From: Liminaster sp045576355
GTDB lineage: Bacteria; Bacteroidota; Bacteroidia; Bacteroidales; UBA3663
Assembly: GCA_045576355.1 (NCBI GenBank)
Contig: JAZNGG010000052.1
Location: 51,936-115,935 of the forward strand
Direction: 5' to 3'
DNA: 64,000 nucleotides
Shown piece after piece: positions 25,165 to 33,785 of the stretch. The position numbers and the translations under genes are program-made. The first letter of the stretch is position 1. Each line of letters starts with the position of its first letter. The notes under the pieces are model-generated. The model was given only the letters and a program-made list of their open reading frames with translations. It made no database searches and had not been told where the DNA came from.

Positions 25165-26274
25165 CTATTTACTTACCTCTACACGTTGTGTTTTAGGCAA
25201 AGTAGATACTCGGATATTTGTTTGAGTAATCACTGATTGTGCCAAAGAAAGGAACGTTTGGCCTACGATATGGTTGTCATCCAGGACGACAGGAGCACCA
25301 TTGTCACCACTTTCACAGACACTTTGGACGACAGGAATCTGAGCTAACAACGGTATTCCCATCTCCTCAGCCAAATGCTTGACCCCTTCTTGTCCAAAAA
25401 TAAAATATCTGTTAGTGGGTAATTCTGCCGGTGTAAACCATGCCATATTTTCCACCAAACCAAGAATTGGCACATTGATCTTCTCATTAAGAAACATGTC
25501 TATCCCCTTTCTGGCATCGGCAAGAGCTACTTGCTGAGGGGTGCTGACGATCACTGCCCCTGTAATAGCCAAAGTCTGCACGATGGTCAGATGGATATCA
25601 CTCGTCCCGGGAGGCATATCAATGAGGAAATAGTCAAGTTCTCCCCAATCCGCATCACCGATCAATTGTTTCAAAGCACTGCTCGCCATAGAGCCACGCC
25701 ATATGGTGGCATCGTTGGGGTCAACAAAAAAACCCCCAGAAAGGACTTTTACACCATAGTTCTCTGCCGGGGCAATCAAGTCCCGATCATCTTTTCTGAT
25801 AACATAAGGTCTATAATCCTCCAAGGCGAACATTTTAGGCTGAGATGGACCGAAGACATCGGCATCCAGCAACCCCACTTTATATCCCAGACGCGCCAAA
25901 CCGATGGCCAGATTGGCAGCAACGGTGCTTTTCCCGACACCTCCCTTACCGGATGCAACAGCAATTATATGCTTTACCTGAGGTAATAATTTATCGGGTT
26001 CAGGCCGAGGAGCCTGACGAGTCTGTATTTGTATATTACCGCGTATTTCTACCGGGTCATCGCCTGCTGCTCGTTCGATCATCGCCTCTGCAGCCTTGAC
26101 CACCGAGCGAATGAATGGGTCATTTGGCTTATCAAAAACCAAAGTAAAAGAAACTTTTGCACCTTCGATACGGATATCTCCGGCAAGCATATCACTCTCA
26201 ATAATATTTTTTCCTGTGCCAGGATATTTCACCTGCATCAAGGCCTCTTTAATAAGATTAGGATATAGTGCCAT
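25165..26274 (-). CDS. Mrp/ApbC-type Fe-S cluster carrier ATPase
   Basis: 369 aa. An N-terminal DUF59-like domain (about 1-85) is joined to a P-loop ATPase with deviant Walker A ASGKGGVGKST (about 108-117), the DADVFGPSQP segment and DYFLIDMPPGTSD. Proteins of this family carry and transfer iron-sulfur clusters. The CPxC cysteine motif of many members is replaced by FTPAELP near ENMAWF, a variant I associate with Bacteroidetes, so cluster binding may differ. Lies 45 nt after trmB. Confidence 0.9.
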   Translation of the reverse strand: MALYPNLIKEALMQVKYPGTGKNIIESDMLAGDIRIEGAKVSFTLVFDKPNDPFIRSVVKAAEAMIERAAGDDPVEIRGNIQIQTRQAPRPEPDKLLPQVKHIIAVASGKGGVGKSTVAANLAIGLARLGYKVGLLDADVFGPSQPKMFALEDYRPYVIRKDDRDLIAPAENYGVKVLSGGFFVDPNDATIWRGSMASSALKQLIGDADWGELDYFLIDMPPGTSDIHLTIVQTLAITGAVIVSTPQQVALADARKGIDMFLNEKINVPILGLVENMAWFTPAELPTNRYFIFGQEGVKHLAEEMGIPLLAQIPVVQSVCESGDNGAPVVLDDNHIVGQTFLSLAQSVITQTNIRVSTLPKTQRVEVSK

Positions 26275-26319
26275 GTTTATGATTTAATGTGTATGTGGTT
26301 TAAATAGATTCGTTGATAA

Positions 26320-27114
26320 TTATACATGAGACATTAGGGCCGATCGTTTATCACGCCCAAAGCTACGATAAGAGTCTAACTCGATATCCACTTCAGGCTC
26401 AGTCCATTGAGCTTTAGGAAATAATTGTAACCCTAAATATTTTATCTCTATACCCCGAGATAACCATTGCTCTTCGTAATAGGTTCGAATACCACGCAAA
26501 GCATCAATATCCACCCATTCTTTCTCTTTTGCTTCAGCATCGATGGTACAGTCGGCATAAAGATTATTTGAATTGCCGATGATACGGAGGTCATTGGCTC
26601 GAGCCACCTCCATCGTATAAGTATATAGAAAATTTGAATCACTCTTCAAGTGTACCAATCCACCATCAGATAAAATCTCCGTATATCTCTGTAAAAAGCG
26701 TGTGGATGTCATTCGTTTATTGGCTTTCTTCATTTGTGGATCTGGAAATGTAATCCAGATTTCACTCACTTCATTCGCTTCGAAAAATGAGGTGATCAAT
26801 TCGATCTTAGTGCGTAAAAAAGCTACATTATGGAGTCCTTCTCGGAGAGCCTCTGTGGCCCCCGTCCACATACGAGCCCCTTTGATGTCAATCCCTATAA
26901 AGTTTTTATCAGGATATCGTTTTGCCAAACCCACCGTGTACTCTCCTCTACCACAGCCTAATTCAATAACGATCGGATGATCATTGTGAAAGAAATCCTT
27001 TCCCCAACGTCCCTTCAATGGGAATCCCTTGACACGCAATTCTTCAAATGGGTATTGGAAGACATGGTCATAACCTGCCATATCGTCAAATTTCTGTAAC
27101 TTATTCTTTGCCAT
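26320..27114 (-). CDS. trmB: tRNA (guanine-46-N7)-methyltransferase
   Basis: 264 aa. Forms m7G46 in tRNA from S-adenosylmethionine. Signatures: IELGCGRGEYTVGLA (SAM binding, about 50-64), FIGIDIKGARMW, and WITFPDPQMKKANKRM, the catalytic-site stretch of TrmB. Slightly longer than the common 210-240 aa at the C-terminus, which is usual in Bacteroidetes. First gene of the operon with mrp and ansA. Confidence 0.94.
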   Translation of the reverse strand: MAKNKLQKFDDMAGYDHVFQYPFEELRVKGFPLKGRWGKDFFHNDHPIVIELGCGRGEYTVGLAKRYPDKNFIGIDIKGARMWTGATEALREGLHNVAFLRTKIELITSFFEANEVSEIWITFPDPQMKKANKRMTSTRFLQRYTEILSDGGLVHLKSDSNFLYTYTMEVARANDLRIIGNSNNLYADCTIDAEAKEKEWVDIDALRGIRTYYEEQWLSRGIEIKYLGLQLFPKAQWTEPEVDIELDSYRSFGRDKRSALMSHV

Positions 27115-27140
27115 TCTTTTTTACTGATTCTTTATGACTG

Positions 27141-27170
27141 CGAAGATAAAGTAATTTGGCGGCATGACAA
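27141..27170 (-). promoter_or_regulatory. Predicted promoter of trmB-mrp-ansA
   Basis: On the minus strand: TTG (27168-27170), 19 nt, TATCTTCG (27141-27148), close to the Bacteroidetes consensus, with the trmB ATG 27 nt downstream. Confidence 0.6.
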
Positions 27171-27344
27171 AATAAAATTAAGGAAACATTATTTTTCATC
27201 GAAATTCTGTAATTTTGACAATCATCATTGGAAAGTATTTAGACTATTTGTCAGTAAAAAATGTTCATATATATAGTTCGGCATGGTTATTGTAGGAACA
27301 TCTGTAACAACAAACACTCTCTACTAACTTAAAAGTTATAAATT

Positions 27345-29954
27345 ATGAATTACGAAAACATGACAATCAAAAGTCAAGAAGCACTGCAAAGTGCTGTCGC
27401 TCTTGCTCAGTCTCGTGGACAACAAGCGATCGAACCTGCTCACTTGATGATGGGGGTAATCAATAGTGGAGAAAACCTCATCAACTATCTGTTTCAAAAT
27501 ATCAACACTCCACTAAACTCTATCATTACAGACATTGAAAAACTAATTGATAGTTATCCCAAAGTGCAGGGTGGTAGCGAAGTTTATTTTTCACGACAAT
27601 CTCACAATGTCTTCTCTAAGGCTGAAGAATATTGTAAGAAAACGGGAGACCAATACATCTCACTTGAATCCTTACTTATGGGTTTACTGCTCAATGGAGA
27701 CGCTGTGTCTAAAATCATGAGGCAGCATGGTATTACAGAATCTCGATTAGAAGAAAACATTCAAGAACTTCGTAAAGGAGAAAAAGTTAACAGCAAAACA
27801 GCTGAAAACTCCTATGCATCTATCGAACGCTTCGCCCACAACCTATGTAAGGAAGCTCTGGAAGGGAAGTTAGATCCGGTTATCGGACGTGATGAGGAAA
27901 TAAGAAGACTCCTGCAGATTCTCTCACGACGAACAAAAAACAACCCGATTCTTCTCGGCGAGCCGGGCACAGGAAAAACAGCTATTGCCGAAGGACTAGC
28001 ACAACGAATCGTGCGTGGCGACGTTCCTGACAACTTGAAAAGCAAACAGATTTTCTCACTCGATATGGGCGCTCTCGTGGCAGGAGCAAAATATAAAGGA
28101 GAATTTGAGGAACGACTAAAAAGCGTAGTCAATACCGTAGAAAAATCTATGGGAGAAATAATCCTATTTATTGATGAAATCCACACTTTGGTCGGAGCAG
28201 GAAAAAGCGATGGAGCCATGGATGCTGCCAATATACTAAAACCGGCTTTAGCTCGTGGAGAGCTGCGTGCGATAGGTGCTACAACACTTGATGAATATCA
28301 AAAATATTTTGAGAAAGACAAAGCTCTTGAACGAAGATTTCAAAAGGTTATGATTAGCGAACCCGATGAAACCGCAGCCATTGCCATACTTCGCGGACTA
28401 AAGGAGAGATATGAGAATCATCATAAGATCAGAATCAAAGATGCAGCAATTATCGAAGCAGTACGACTATCTACAAGATATATAACAGATCGATTTTTGC
28501 CAGATAAAGCAATCGATCTCATCGATGAAGCATCTTCTAAACTACGTATGGAAAGAGATTCCGAACCGCAAGCATTGGATGAAATACATCGTCAACTGAT
28601 ACAGCTTGAAATAGAGAGAGAAGCCATCAAATGGGAAAATGATGATCAGAAGCTATCTATACTCAACAAGAAAATTGCAAACTTAAAAGAAGAAGAAAGT
28701 AAACTAAATGCTAAATGGAAAAGCGAAAAGAACTTAATCAATAAAATACAACAATTAAAAATCGAGATCGAACAATGTAAGTTTGATGCCGAGCAAGCAA
28801 AACAAGGAGGCGACTACGGTAAAGTAGCCAAAATTCAGTATGAAACTATTCCTCAAAAAGATAAAGAAATTAAAGACCTGCAAGACCAATTGCGCATAAA
28901 TCAAGGTGATGAGGCCCTCATCAAAGACGAAATCGATGCTGAGGACATAGCTGAAGTCGTAAGCAAATGGACAGGAATCCCTGTGAGCAAAATGATAGAA
29001 AGTGAACGTGAAAAACTACTTCGTTTAGAAGAGGAACTTCACAAACGTGTCATAGGTCAGCAACAAGCGATCGCAGCAGTCTCAAATGCCATACGTCGCA
29101 GCAGAGCCGGACTTGCAGACCCCAACAGACCCTTAGGTTCGTTTCTATTTCTTGGCACTACAGGCGTCGGAAAAACAGAATTGGCAAAAGCGTTGGCCGA
29201 TTTCTTATTTGACGATGAGAAAATGATAACTCGTATCGACATGTCCGAATACCAGGAGAAGTTTAGTGTAACAAGGCTTTTCGGAGCGCCTCCCGGATAT
29301 GTAGGATATGAAGAGGGTGGACAATTGACCGAAGCCGTACGCCGTAAACCATACTCTGTTGTTCTATTTGATGAGATTGAAAAAGCTCACCCTGATGTGT
29401 TTAATACCCTTTTACAAGTATTAGACGAGGGTCACATGACCGATAGTAAAGGGCGAATGGTGAATTTTAAAAACACCATCATTATAATGACCTCAAATGC
29501 AGGCTCTAAACTCATCAGAGATACATATGAAAAGCTAAAAGACATAGAACACCTCACTACTGAGGAAGAAAACATAATTGAAGAAACAAAACAAAATGTT
29601 ATAAACCTTCTGAAAACTACAATTAGACCGGAATTTCTCAACCGAATTGACGAAATTGTCGTATTCTCTCCCCTATCTGAAAAAGAGATATCTCAAGTCG
29701 TTGATATCCAACTAAACATCTGTAAAAAAATGCTACAAAGCAATGGCATAGAGATGAAAGTCACAAGAGAAGCAAAACAATTTCTCACAAAAGAGGGATA
29801 TGACCCGGAGTTTGGTGCTCGTCCCGTTAAAAGAGCTATACAGAAATATTTGCTTAACGAACTCTCTAAAACACTCCTCGCAGGAGAAGTGAATCGAGGC
29901 AAAACCATCCTTGTAGATTCAGATGACGAAAACCTGACATTTAAAAACGAATAA
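27345..29954 (+). CDS. clpB: ATP-dependent disaggregase ClpB
   Basis: 869 aa, full length. N-terminal Clp repeat domain (about 1-145), first AAA module with Walker A LGEPGTGKTA (about 204), a coiled-coil middle domain (about 405-525, rich in Glu/Lys) that marks ClpB rather than ClpA or ClpC, and second AAA module with LGTTGVGKTE (about 603). It works with DnaK to resolve protein aggregates under heat stress. No CIRCE-like inverted repeat is evident upstream, so heat control, if present, is by other means. Confidence 0.97.
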   Translation: MNYENMTIKSQEALQSAVALAQSRGQQAIEPAHLMMGVINSGENLINYLFQNINTPLNSIITDIEKLIDSYPKVQGGSEVYFSRQSHNVFSKAEEYCKKTGDQYISLESLLMGLLLNGDAVSKIMRQHGITESRLEENIQELRKGEKVNSKTAENSYASIERFAHNLCKEALEGKLDPVIGRDEEIRRLLQILSRRTKNNPILLGEPGTGKTAIAEGLAQRIVRGDVPDNLKSKQIFSLDMGALVAGAKYKGEFEERLKSVVNTVEKSMGEIILFIDEIHTLVGAGKSDGAMDAANILKPALARGELRAIGATTLDEYQKYFEKDKALERRFQKVMISEPDETAAIAILRGLKERYENHHKIRIKDAAIIEAVRLSTRYITDRFLPDKAIDLIDEASSKLRMERDSEPQALDEIHRQLIQLEIEREAIKWENDDQKLSILNKKIANLKEEESKLNAKWKSEKNLINKIQQLKIEIEQCKFDAEQAKQGGDYGKVAKIQYETIPQKDKEIKDLQDQLRINQGDEALIKDEIDAEDIAEVVSKWTGIPVSKMIESEREKLLRLEEELHKRVIGQQQAIAAVSNAIRRSRAGLADPNRPLGSFLFLGTTGVGKTELAKALADFLFDDEKMITRIDMSEYQEKFSVTRLFGAPPGYVGYEEGGQLTEAVRRKPYSVVLFDEIEKAHPDVFNTLLQVLDEGHMTDSKGRMVNFKNTIIIMTSNAGSKLIRDTYEKLKDIEHLTTEEENIIEETKQNVINLLKTTIRPEFLNRIDEIVVFSPLSEKEISQVVDIQLNICKKMLQSNGIEMKVTREAKQFLTKEGYDPEFGARPVKRAIQKYLLNELSKTLLAGEVNRGKTILVDSDDENLTFKNE

Positions 29955-30021
29955 AACGAAAAGAAAAGAAAACGAATAAATCGAATTAAAAATAATATTA
30001 TCTTATTAATTATCTATTTTT

Positions 30022-30068
30022 CACCCACTTGCCAATTTTCTACTCTTTAGAGAATCAGCAAGTGGGTG
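30022..30068 (+). terminator. Long hairpin after clpB
   Basis: 11-bp stem CACCCACTTGC/GCAAGTGGGTG, with an inner ATTTTCT/AGAGAAT stem in the loop; 67 nt after the clpB stop. There is no T-tract on the plus strand, but five T lie just before it. Confidence 0.65.
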
Positions 30069-30133
30069 AATGTATAATAGCAAATTAGGTTACAATTGTA
30101 ATACAAATACTTAACGGAATATATATTAAAGTT

Positions 30134-30163
30134 TTGCAGATAAAAATATTTCATGTATCTTTG
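30134..30163 (+). promoter_or_regulatory. Predicted promoter of the double-hotdog thioesterase gene
   Basis: TTG (30134-30136), 19 nt, TATCTTTG (30156-30163), a full consensus match. Predicted leader of about 40 nt to the ATG at 30209. Confidence 0.8.
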
Positions 30164-30208
30164 CACTAAGTATGATTTCATCTTTTATACGAATTAGAGT
30201 AAAAGACA

Positions 30209-31093
30209 ATGAAAAAATATTTATTCGAATCGTCTGTTAAAATACGTGATTTTGAGTGTGATATGCAAGGTGTTGTCAATAATGCATATTACCATAATCT
30301 GTTAGAACAAACCCGTATTGAATTTCTCGAAAGCATTGGTATCGATACTAAATCATGGAGCAGAGACCTTGGCGTTGAATTCATTGTGTACGAGACCACT
30401 ATACAATATCGCTCTCCTATCGTTGCTGGAGAGACTTTCCGATCTTGTTTAAACCTAACCCAAGAAGGAGCTCGTTTCGTTTTCAATCAGGAGTTTCGCC
30501 GTTTAGGCAACAATGAACTTTGCATAAAAGCTCGAGTTGACGTAGTCATTGTCATAAACGAAACTCTGACCCGTGGTGATTATTTTGCCAACTATCTACA
30601 AGGACATATTCAACCCTATATAGCTCATAGTCCTACGATTAAAACCAGCTCGAAAAATTCGTCTGCTCTGATGGATGAAGCGTTATTCGACTACGAAATG
30701 AAAGTAAGGGATTATGAATGTAACAGATTCGGAGCTGCGACCAATGCCTTCTGTCAGCATTATTTGGAAGTTACCAGATTTGAATTCATGGAAGCAGTCG
30801 GAGGAACATTCCGCGAATGGCATGATAATGGCATCGATTTAATGGTCTCTAAAGTCGTTTTGAAATTTGTTGCACCTATGATGTCAAGCGAAAAATTCAT
30901 ATCTTCGATGAATGTGCGCCATGAAGGCCCCCGCATGATTTTCAGTCAAGAAATACGCCGAAAAAGAGACAATAAGATTTGTGTAGTAGCATCGGTAGAT
31001 ATCGTTGCATTAGTCAATGGGCAATTGTCTATGGGTGAAATATTTACACAATTTATGGACGAGGTAAACAAATGGATAAAAACAAAAATATAA
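30209..31093 (+). CDS. Tandem hotdog-fold acyl-CoA thioesterase
   Basis: 294 aa made of two similar halves (about 1-135 and 155-290). Each begins with the 4HBT pattern: VRDFECD/YECN, NNAYYHNLLEQTR versus TNAFCQHYLEVTR, and later YRSPIVAGE versus FVAPMMSSE and RFVFNQEFRR versus RMIFSQEIRR. Hotdog thioesterases of the YbgC/FadM kind hydrolyse acyl-CoA and normally dimerise; here one chain carries both subunits. The NNAYYHN motif is better preserved in the first half, so the second may be structural. Followed by an acyltransferase gene 102 nt downstream, suggesting a lipid-related role. Confidence 0.83.
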   Translation: MKKYLFESSVKIRDFECDMQGVVNNAYYHNLLEQTRIEFLESIGIDTKSWSRDLGVEFIVYETTIQYRSPIVAGETFRSCLNLTQEGARFVFNQEFRRLGNNELCIKARVDVVIVINETLTRGDYFANYLQGHIQPYIAHSPTIKTSSKNSSALMDEALFDYEMKVRDYECNRFGAATNAFCQHYLEVTRFEFMEAVGGTFREWHDNGIDLMVSKVVLKFVAPMMSSEKFISSMNVRHEGPRMIFSQEIRRKRDNKICVVASVDIVALVNGQLSMGEIFTQFMDEVNKWIKTKI

Positions 31094-31195
31094 GTACACA
31101 TTACACCTAGTGCCTTAATAGTACAATTCTTTTACAGCCTCCTAAAAACATTCATTTTTTAGACTTCTAAGTTACCATCTTTATATATAAAAAAT

Positions 31196-32068
31196 ATGAA
31201 TAAATCTTGTTTGGAAAACAGCCGTTATCGCGAAATGCAAGTCAAGGAAGGAGTATATGTTCCAGACCTAACTGATATTTTTTCAGAGGAAGACTCTTTT
31301 AAACACTTAGTTCCAGTAAATAAAGTACCCGGTTTAGAATTCAAATTTGACGAAACCTATACTTATTTAGACGATTCAAAGGAGTATTTGGAAGAGCGAA
31401 ATAAATGTTATAACATCCTATGGAGCTATGTTTTTCTTGCCAACCCTATCAAATATGGATTACGTATAAAAGGTAGAGAGATTTTAAAGAAATACAAGAA
31501 GGAGTTTGAAAACGGAGCAATCACAATCTGTAATCACATGTATCGATGGGATGTTCCTGCAGTTCTCCAAGCCATTCGCTATCGAAAAGTCTGGGTGCCG
31601 GTCTATGGCGAGAACCTTATGACCAAAGACCATTGGTTTATCAAATATATCGGAGGCATTCCCGTGCCAGAAACTATGGGTGGATTAAAAAAGTTTAATG
31701 ATGCTTTTGACGAATTGCATAAACGCAAAGAGTGGTTTCATGTATTTCCGGAGGAATGTCGTTGGGACTATTATAAACCGATTCGCCCATTCAGAAAAGG
31801 AGCATTTTCGATGGCATATAAGTATAATATGCCGATTCTTCCTTGCTGCATCACATACAGAAAACGGACAGGGCTATATAAACTTTTCGGCAATCAAAAA
31901 CAGCCGCTTCTAACGATTACTATCGGTGAGCCCATTTTCCCTAAAACAGATCTCCCTCGTAAAATCGAAGTTGACAGACTACGAGAAGTTGCCCATAAAC
32001 AAATGGTAGAAATGGCCGGTATCAAAAAAAATACGTGGCCGGTGGCCCCGACGGACAATGATCGTTAG
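31196..32068 (+). CDS. PlsC-type lysophospholipid acyltransferase
   Basis: 290 aa. The acyltransferase motif I is CNHMYRWD (His 114, Asp 119: the HX4D pair), and motif III-like FPEECRW replaces the usual FPEG. These place it in the 1-acylglycerol-3-phosphate acyltransferase superfamily acting at the membrane. An N-terminal extension of about 85 residues precedes the domain. Substrate cannot be assigned: phospholipid, ornithine-type lipid or other acylation are all possible. Confidence 0.8.
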   Translation: MNKSCLENSRYREMQVKEGVYVPDLTDIFSEEDSFKHLVPVNKVPGLEFKFDETYTYLDDSKEYLEERNKCYNILWSYVFLANPIKYGLRIKGREILKKYKKEFENGAITICNHMYRWDVPAVLQAIRYRKVWVPVYGENLMTKDHWFIKYIGGIPVPETMGGLKKFNDAFDELHKRKEWFHVFPEECRWDYYKPIRPFRKGAFSMAYKYNMPILPCCITYRKRTGLYKLFGNQKQPLLTITIGEPIFPKTDLPRKIEVDRLREVAHKQMVEMAGIKKNTWPVAPTDNDR

Positions 32069-32134
32069 ATCTGGATCGGGCATCAATAGTATTTTCCCAT
32101 ATAAATTTTGTAAAACATAAAAATCAGGAATCAA

Positions 32135-32213
32135 ATTTTATCCGCAACCATATTTTATCAATAGCCATATATTATCGGTAGCCCAATATTATCTGACCCC
32201 ATTTTATATTGGA
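32135..32213. repeat. Four imperfect about 17-bp units
   Basis: Successive words CCATATTTTATCAATAG, CCATATATTATCGGTAG, CCCAATATTATCTGA and CCCCATTTTATATTGG look like a decaying short tandem repeat between the acyltransferase and metallopeptidase genes. Confidence 0.5.
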
Positions 32214-32301
32214 CACAGCTATTAAGCATTGATGTTTTTTCATTATATTCTACTTTATCAATAGAAGATATGAGATAATAATTCTCTGCAAATAAAAACC
32301 C

Positions 32302-32334
32302 CCTCGTGATCGGTAATTTGATGCGATTACGAGG
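32302..32334 (-). terminator. Terminator of the zinc peptidase gene
   Basis: 11-bp stem CCTCGTGATCG/CGATTACGAGG (one wobble pair), followed on the minus strand by GGG and five T. It could also serve the acyltransferase on the plus strand, since the genes converge. Confidence 0.75.
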
Positions 32335-32358
32335 TTTCGTTTGCTATATATTGATAAT

Positions 32359-33039
32359 TCAATCTCGTCGTCTTCCGCCTAAGAAAATCATTATATAATA
32401 GATAAGTGTTACCAATGAGCTAAGTGCCGCTACTATATAAGTGTATGCCGCAGCTTTAAGAGCGCCCTCTGCATCACGATGATTTGTGGGTGATGTAACA
32501 CCACTATGACTTAACCATGTTAATGCCCGATTGCTGGCATTAATCTCTACTGGTAAAGTAACTATACTAAAAAGGGTCGTCAAAGCAAACAGAACTATCC
32601 CACCCAACATTATTTTAGGGTAAATGGTGATAGTTATAATTCCTATTAAAAGTACAATCTGCACGATATTGCCCGCAAAAGAAACTATAGGCACAAGAGC
32701 CGAACGCAATTTCAATGGAGCATAAGAGACAGCATGCTGGACGGCATGGCCACACTCATGAGCAGCAACTGCTGCGGCTGCTACAGAGGCAGACGAATAG
32801 ACAGACTCACTAAGATTGACCGTCTTATTGGTTGGATTATAATGATCCGTCAGCATACCTCTGACACAAGTTACTTTTACATCATAAATGCCATTATCTC
32901 GCAACATTTTCTCAGCGACCTCTCTCCCTGTCATTCTGATAGGAATGCGCGAATACCTTTCAAATTTACTTTTAACATTACTTTGCGCCCAAAAGCCTAA
33001 TAAAGCAATACCGATAAGCAACAAATATAATAGATTCAT
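32359..33039 (-). CDS. Membrane-bound neutral zinc metallopeptidase (YugP type)
   Basis: 226 aa. An N-terminal membrane helix (about 3-18), a soluble part with the zinc motif HECGH (His 94, Glu 95, His 98), then three hydrophobic segments including the last at about 195-220. This matches the YugP/DUF-type zinc metallopeptidases, integral membrane proteins whose substrates are unknown. DHYNPTNKTVNLSESVY is the typical stretch before the zinc motif. Probably monocistronic, with its own terminator. Confidence 0.85.
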   Translation of the reverse strand: MNLLYLLLIGIALLGFWAQSNVKSKFERYSRIPIRMTGREVAEKMLRDNGIYDVKVTCVRGMLTDHYNPTNKTVNLSESVYSSASVAAAAVAAHECGHAVQHAVSYAPLKLRSALVPIVSFAGNIVQIVLLIGIITITIYPKIMLGGIVLFALTTLFSIVTLPVEINASNRALTWLSHSGVTSPTNHRDAEGALKAAAYTYIVAALSSLVTLIYYIMIFLGGRRRD

Positions 33040-33115
33040 AAAAATAATCTGTAAATTAAAAATCAGAAATCTATAAATTCAAATATCTACATTTACTCAA
33101 TAATCCAATCAGATA

Positions 33116-33670
33116 TTAATCTTGTGAAGAGACATTAATCTCCTCATTCCCTTGTTTACGAAACATTGTAACCAACACACTAAAAAGGGAAATAATCCCA
33201 TGAATAGTCATGCACCAACCTACAAACGATATTAATGTTTCTGGCAATGCAAAGGGATTAAAGATGGTTATGACACCTGAAATAATAGCAAATATAGGGA
33301 AAAGATAATTATATCTGCTAAACAAAAAGCCTGCTCGTTTTAGTGTCAAAAGATGGTCCACCTGCTGGATTCCTATAAGCAATAACAATCCTCCTAAAAA
33401 AACAAATAATATAGTCGTGAGCAATGTATGCAAGACTAATAGCAAGACACCTGCGACCACAGATATAAGTGCAATCAGAGGCATGGGATGTTTGCTTAGT
33501 AAAGCTTTGATAATAGGCATTATACCAAGAATTAAAAGTCCGGCACCTGCAAAAATCATCATCCAGTCGATCAAACGATTACTATAGATGATCAGTAAAA
33601 TTCCGAAAACCACGGATAACAAACTCCAAAACAAAGGAGCTAAAGTTTTTTCTAGTCTATTCATCTGCAT
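33116..33670 (-). CDS. DUF308 (HdeD-like) membrane protein
   Basis: 184 aa, about six hydrophobic segments in paired hairpins, typical of DUF308/HdeD proteins. The charged ends (MNRLEK start after MQ; polar C-terminus QGNEEINVSSQD) leave both termini probably cytosolic. HdeD is linked to acid resistance in Escherichia coli; no such role can be inferred here. Confidence 0.75.
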   Translation of the reverse strand: MQMNRLEKTLAPLFWSLLSVVFGILLIIYSNRLIDWMMIFAGAGLLILGIMPIIKALLSKHPMPLIALISVVAGVLLLVLHTLLTTILFVFLGGLLLLIGIQQVDHLLTLKRAGFLFSRYNYLFPIFAIISGVITIFNPFALPETLISFVGWCMTIHGIISLFSVLVTMFRKQGNEEINVSSQD

Positions 33671-33785
33671 AAAATAAATAGTGTAATGTTTACTTATATA
33701 CTAATATATAAACAACACGAAAACAATTATGGTCTTAATGTGAACTATAAAATTGTTATCAATCACAGCCTACCCTAACCCTCAC

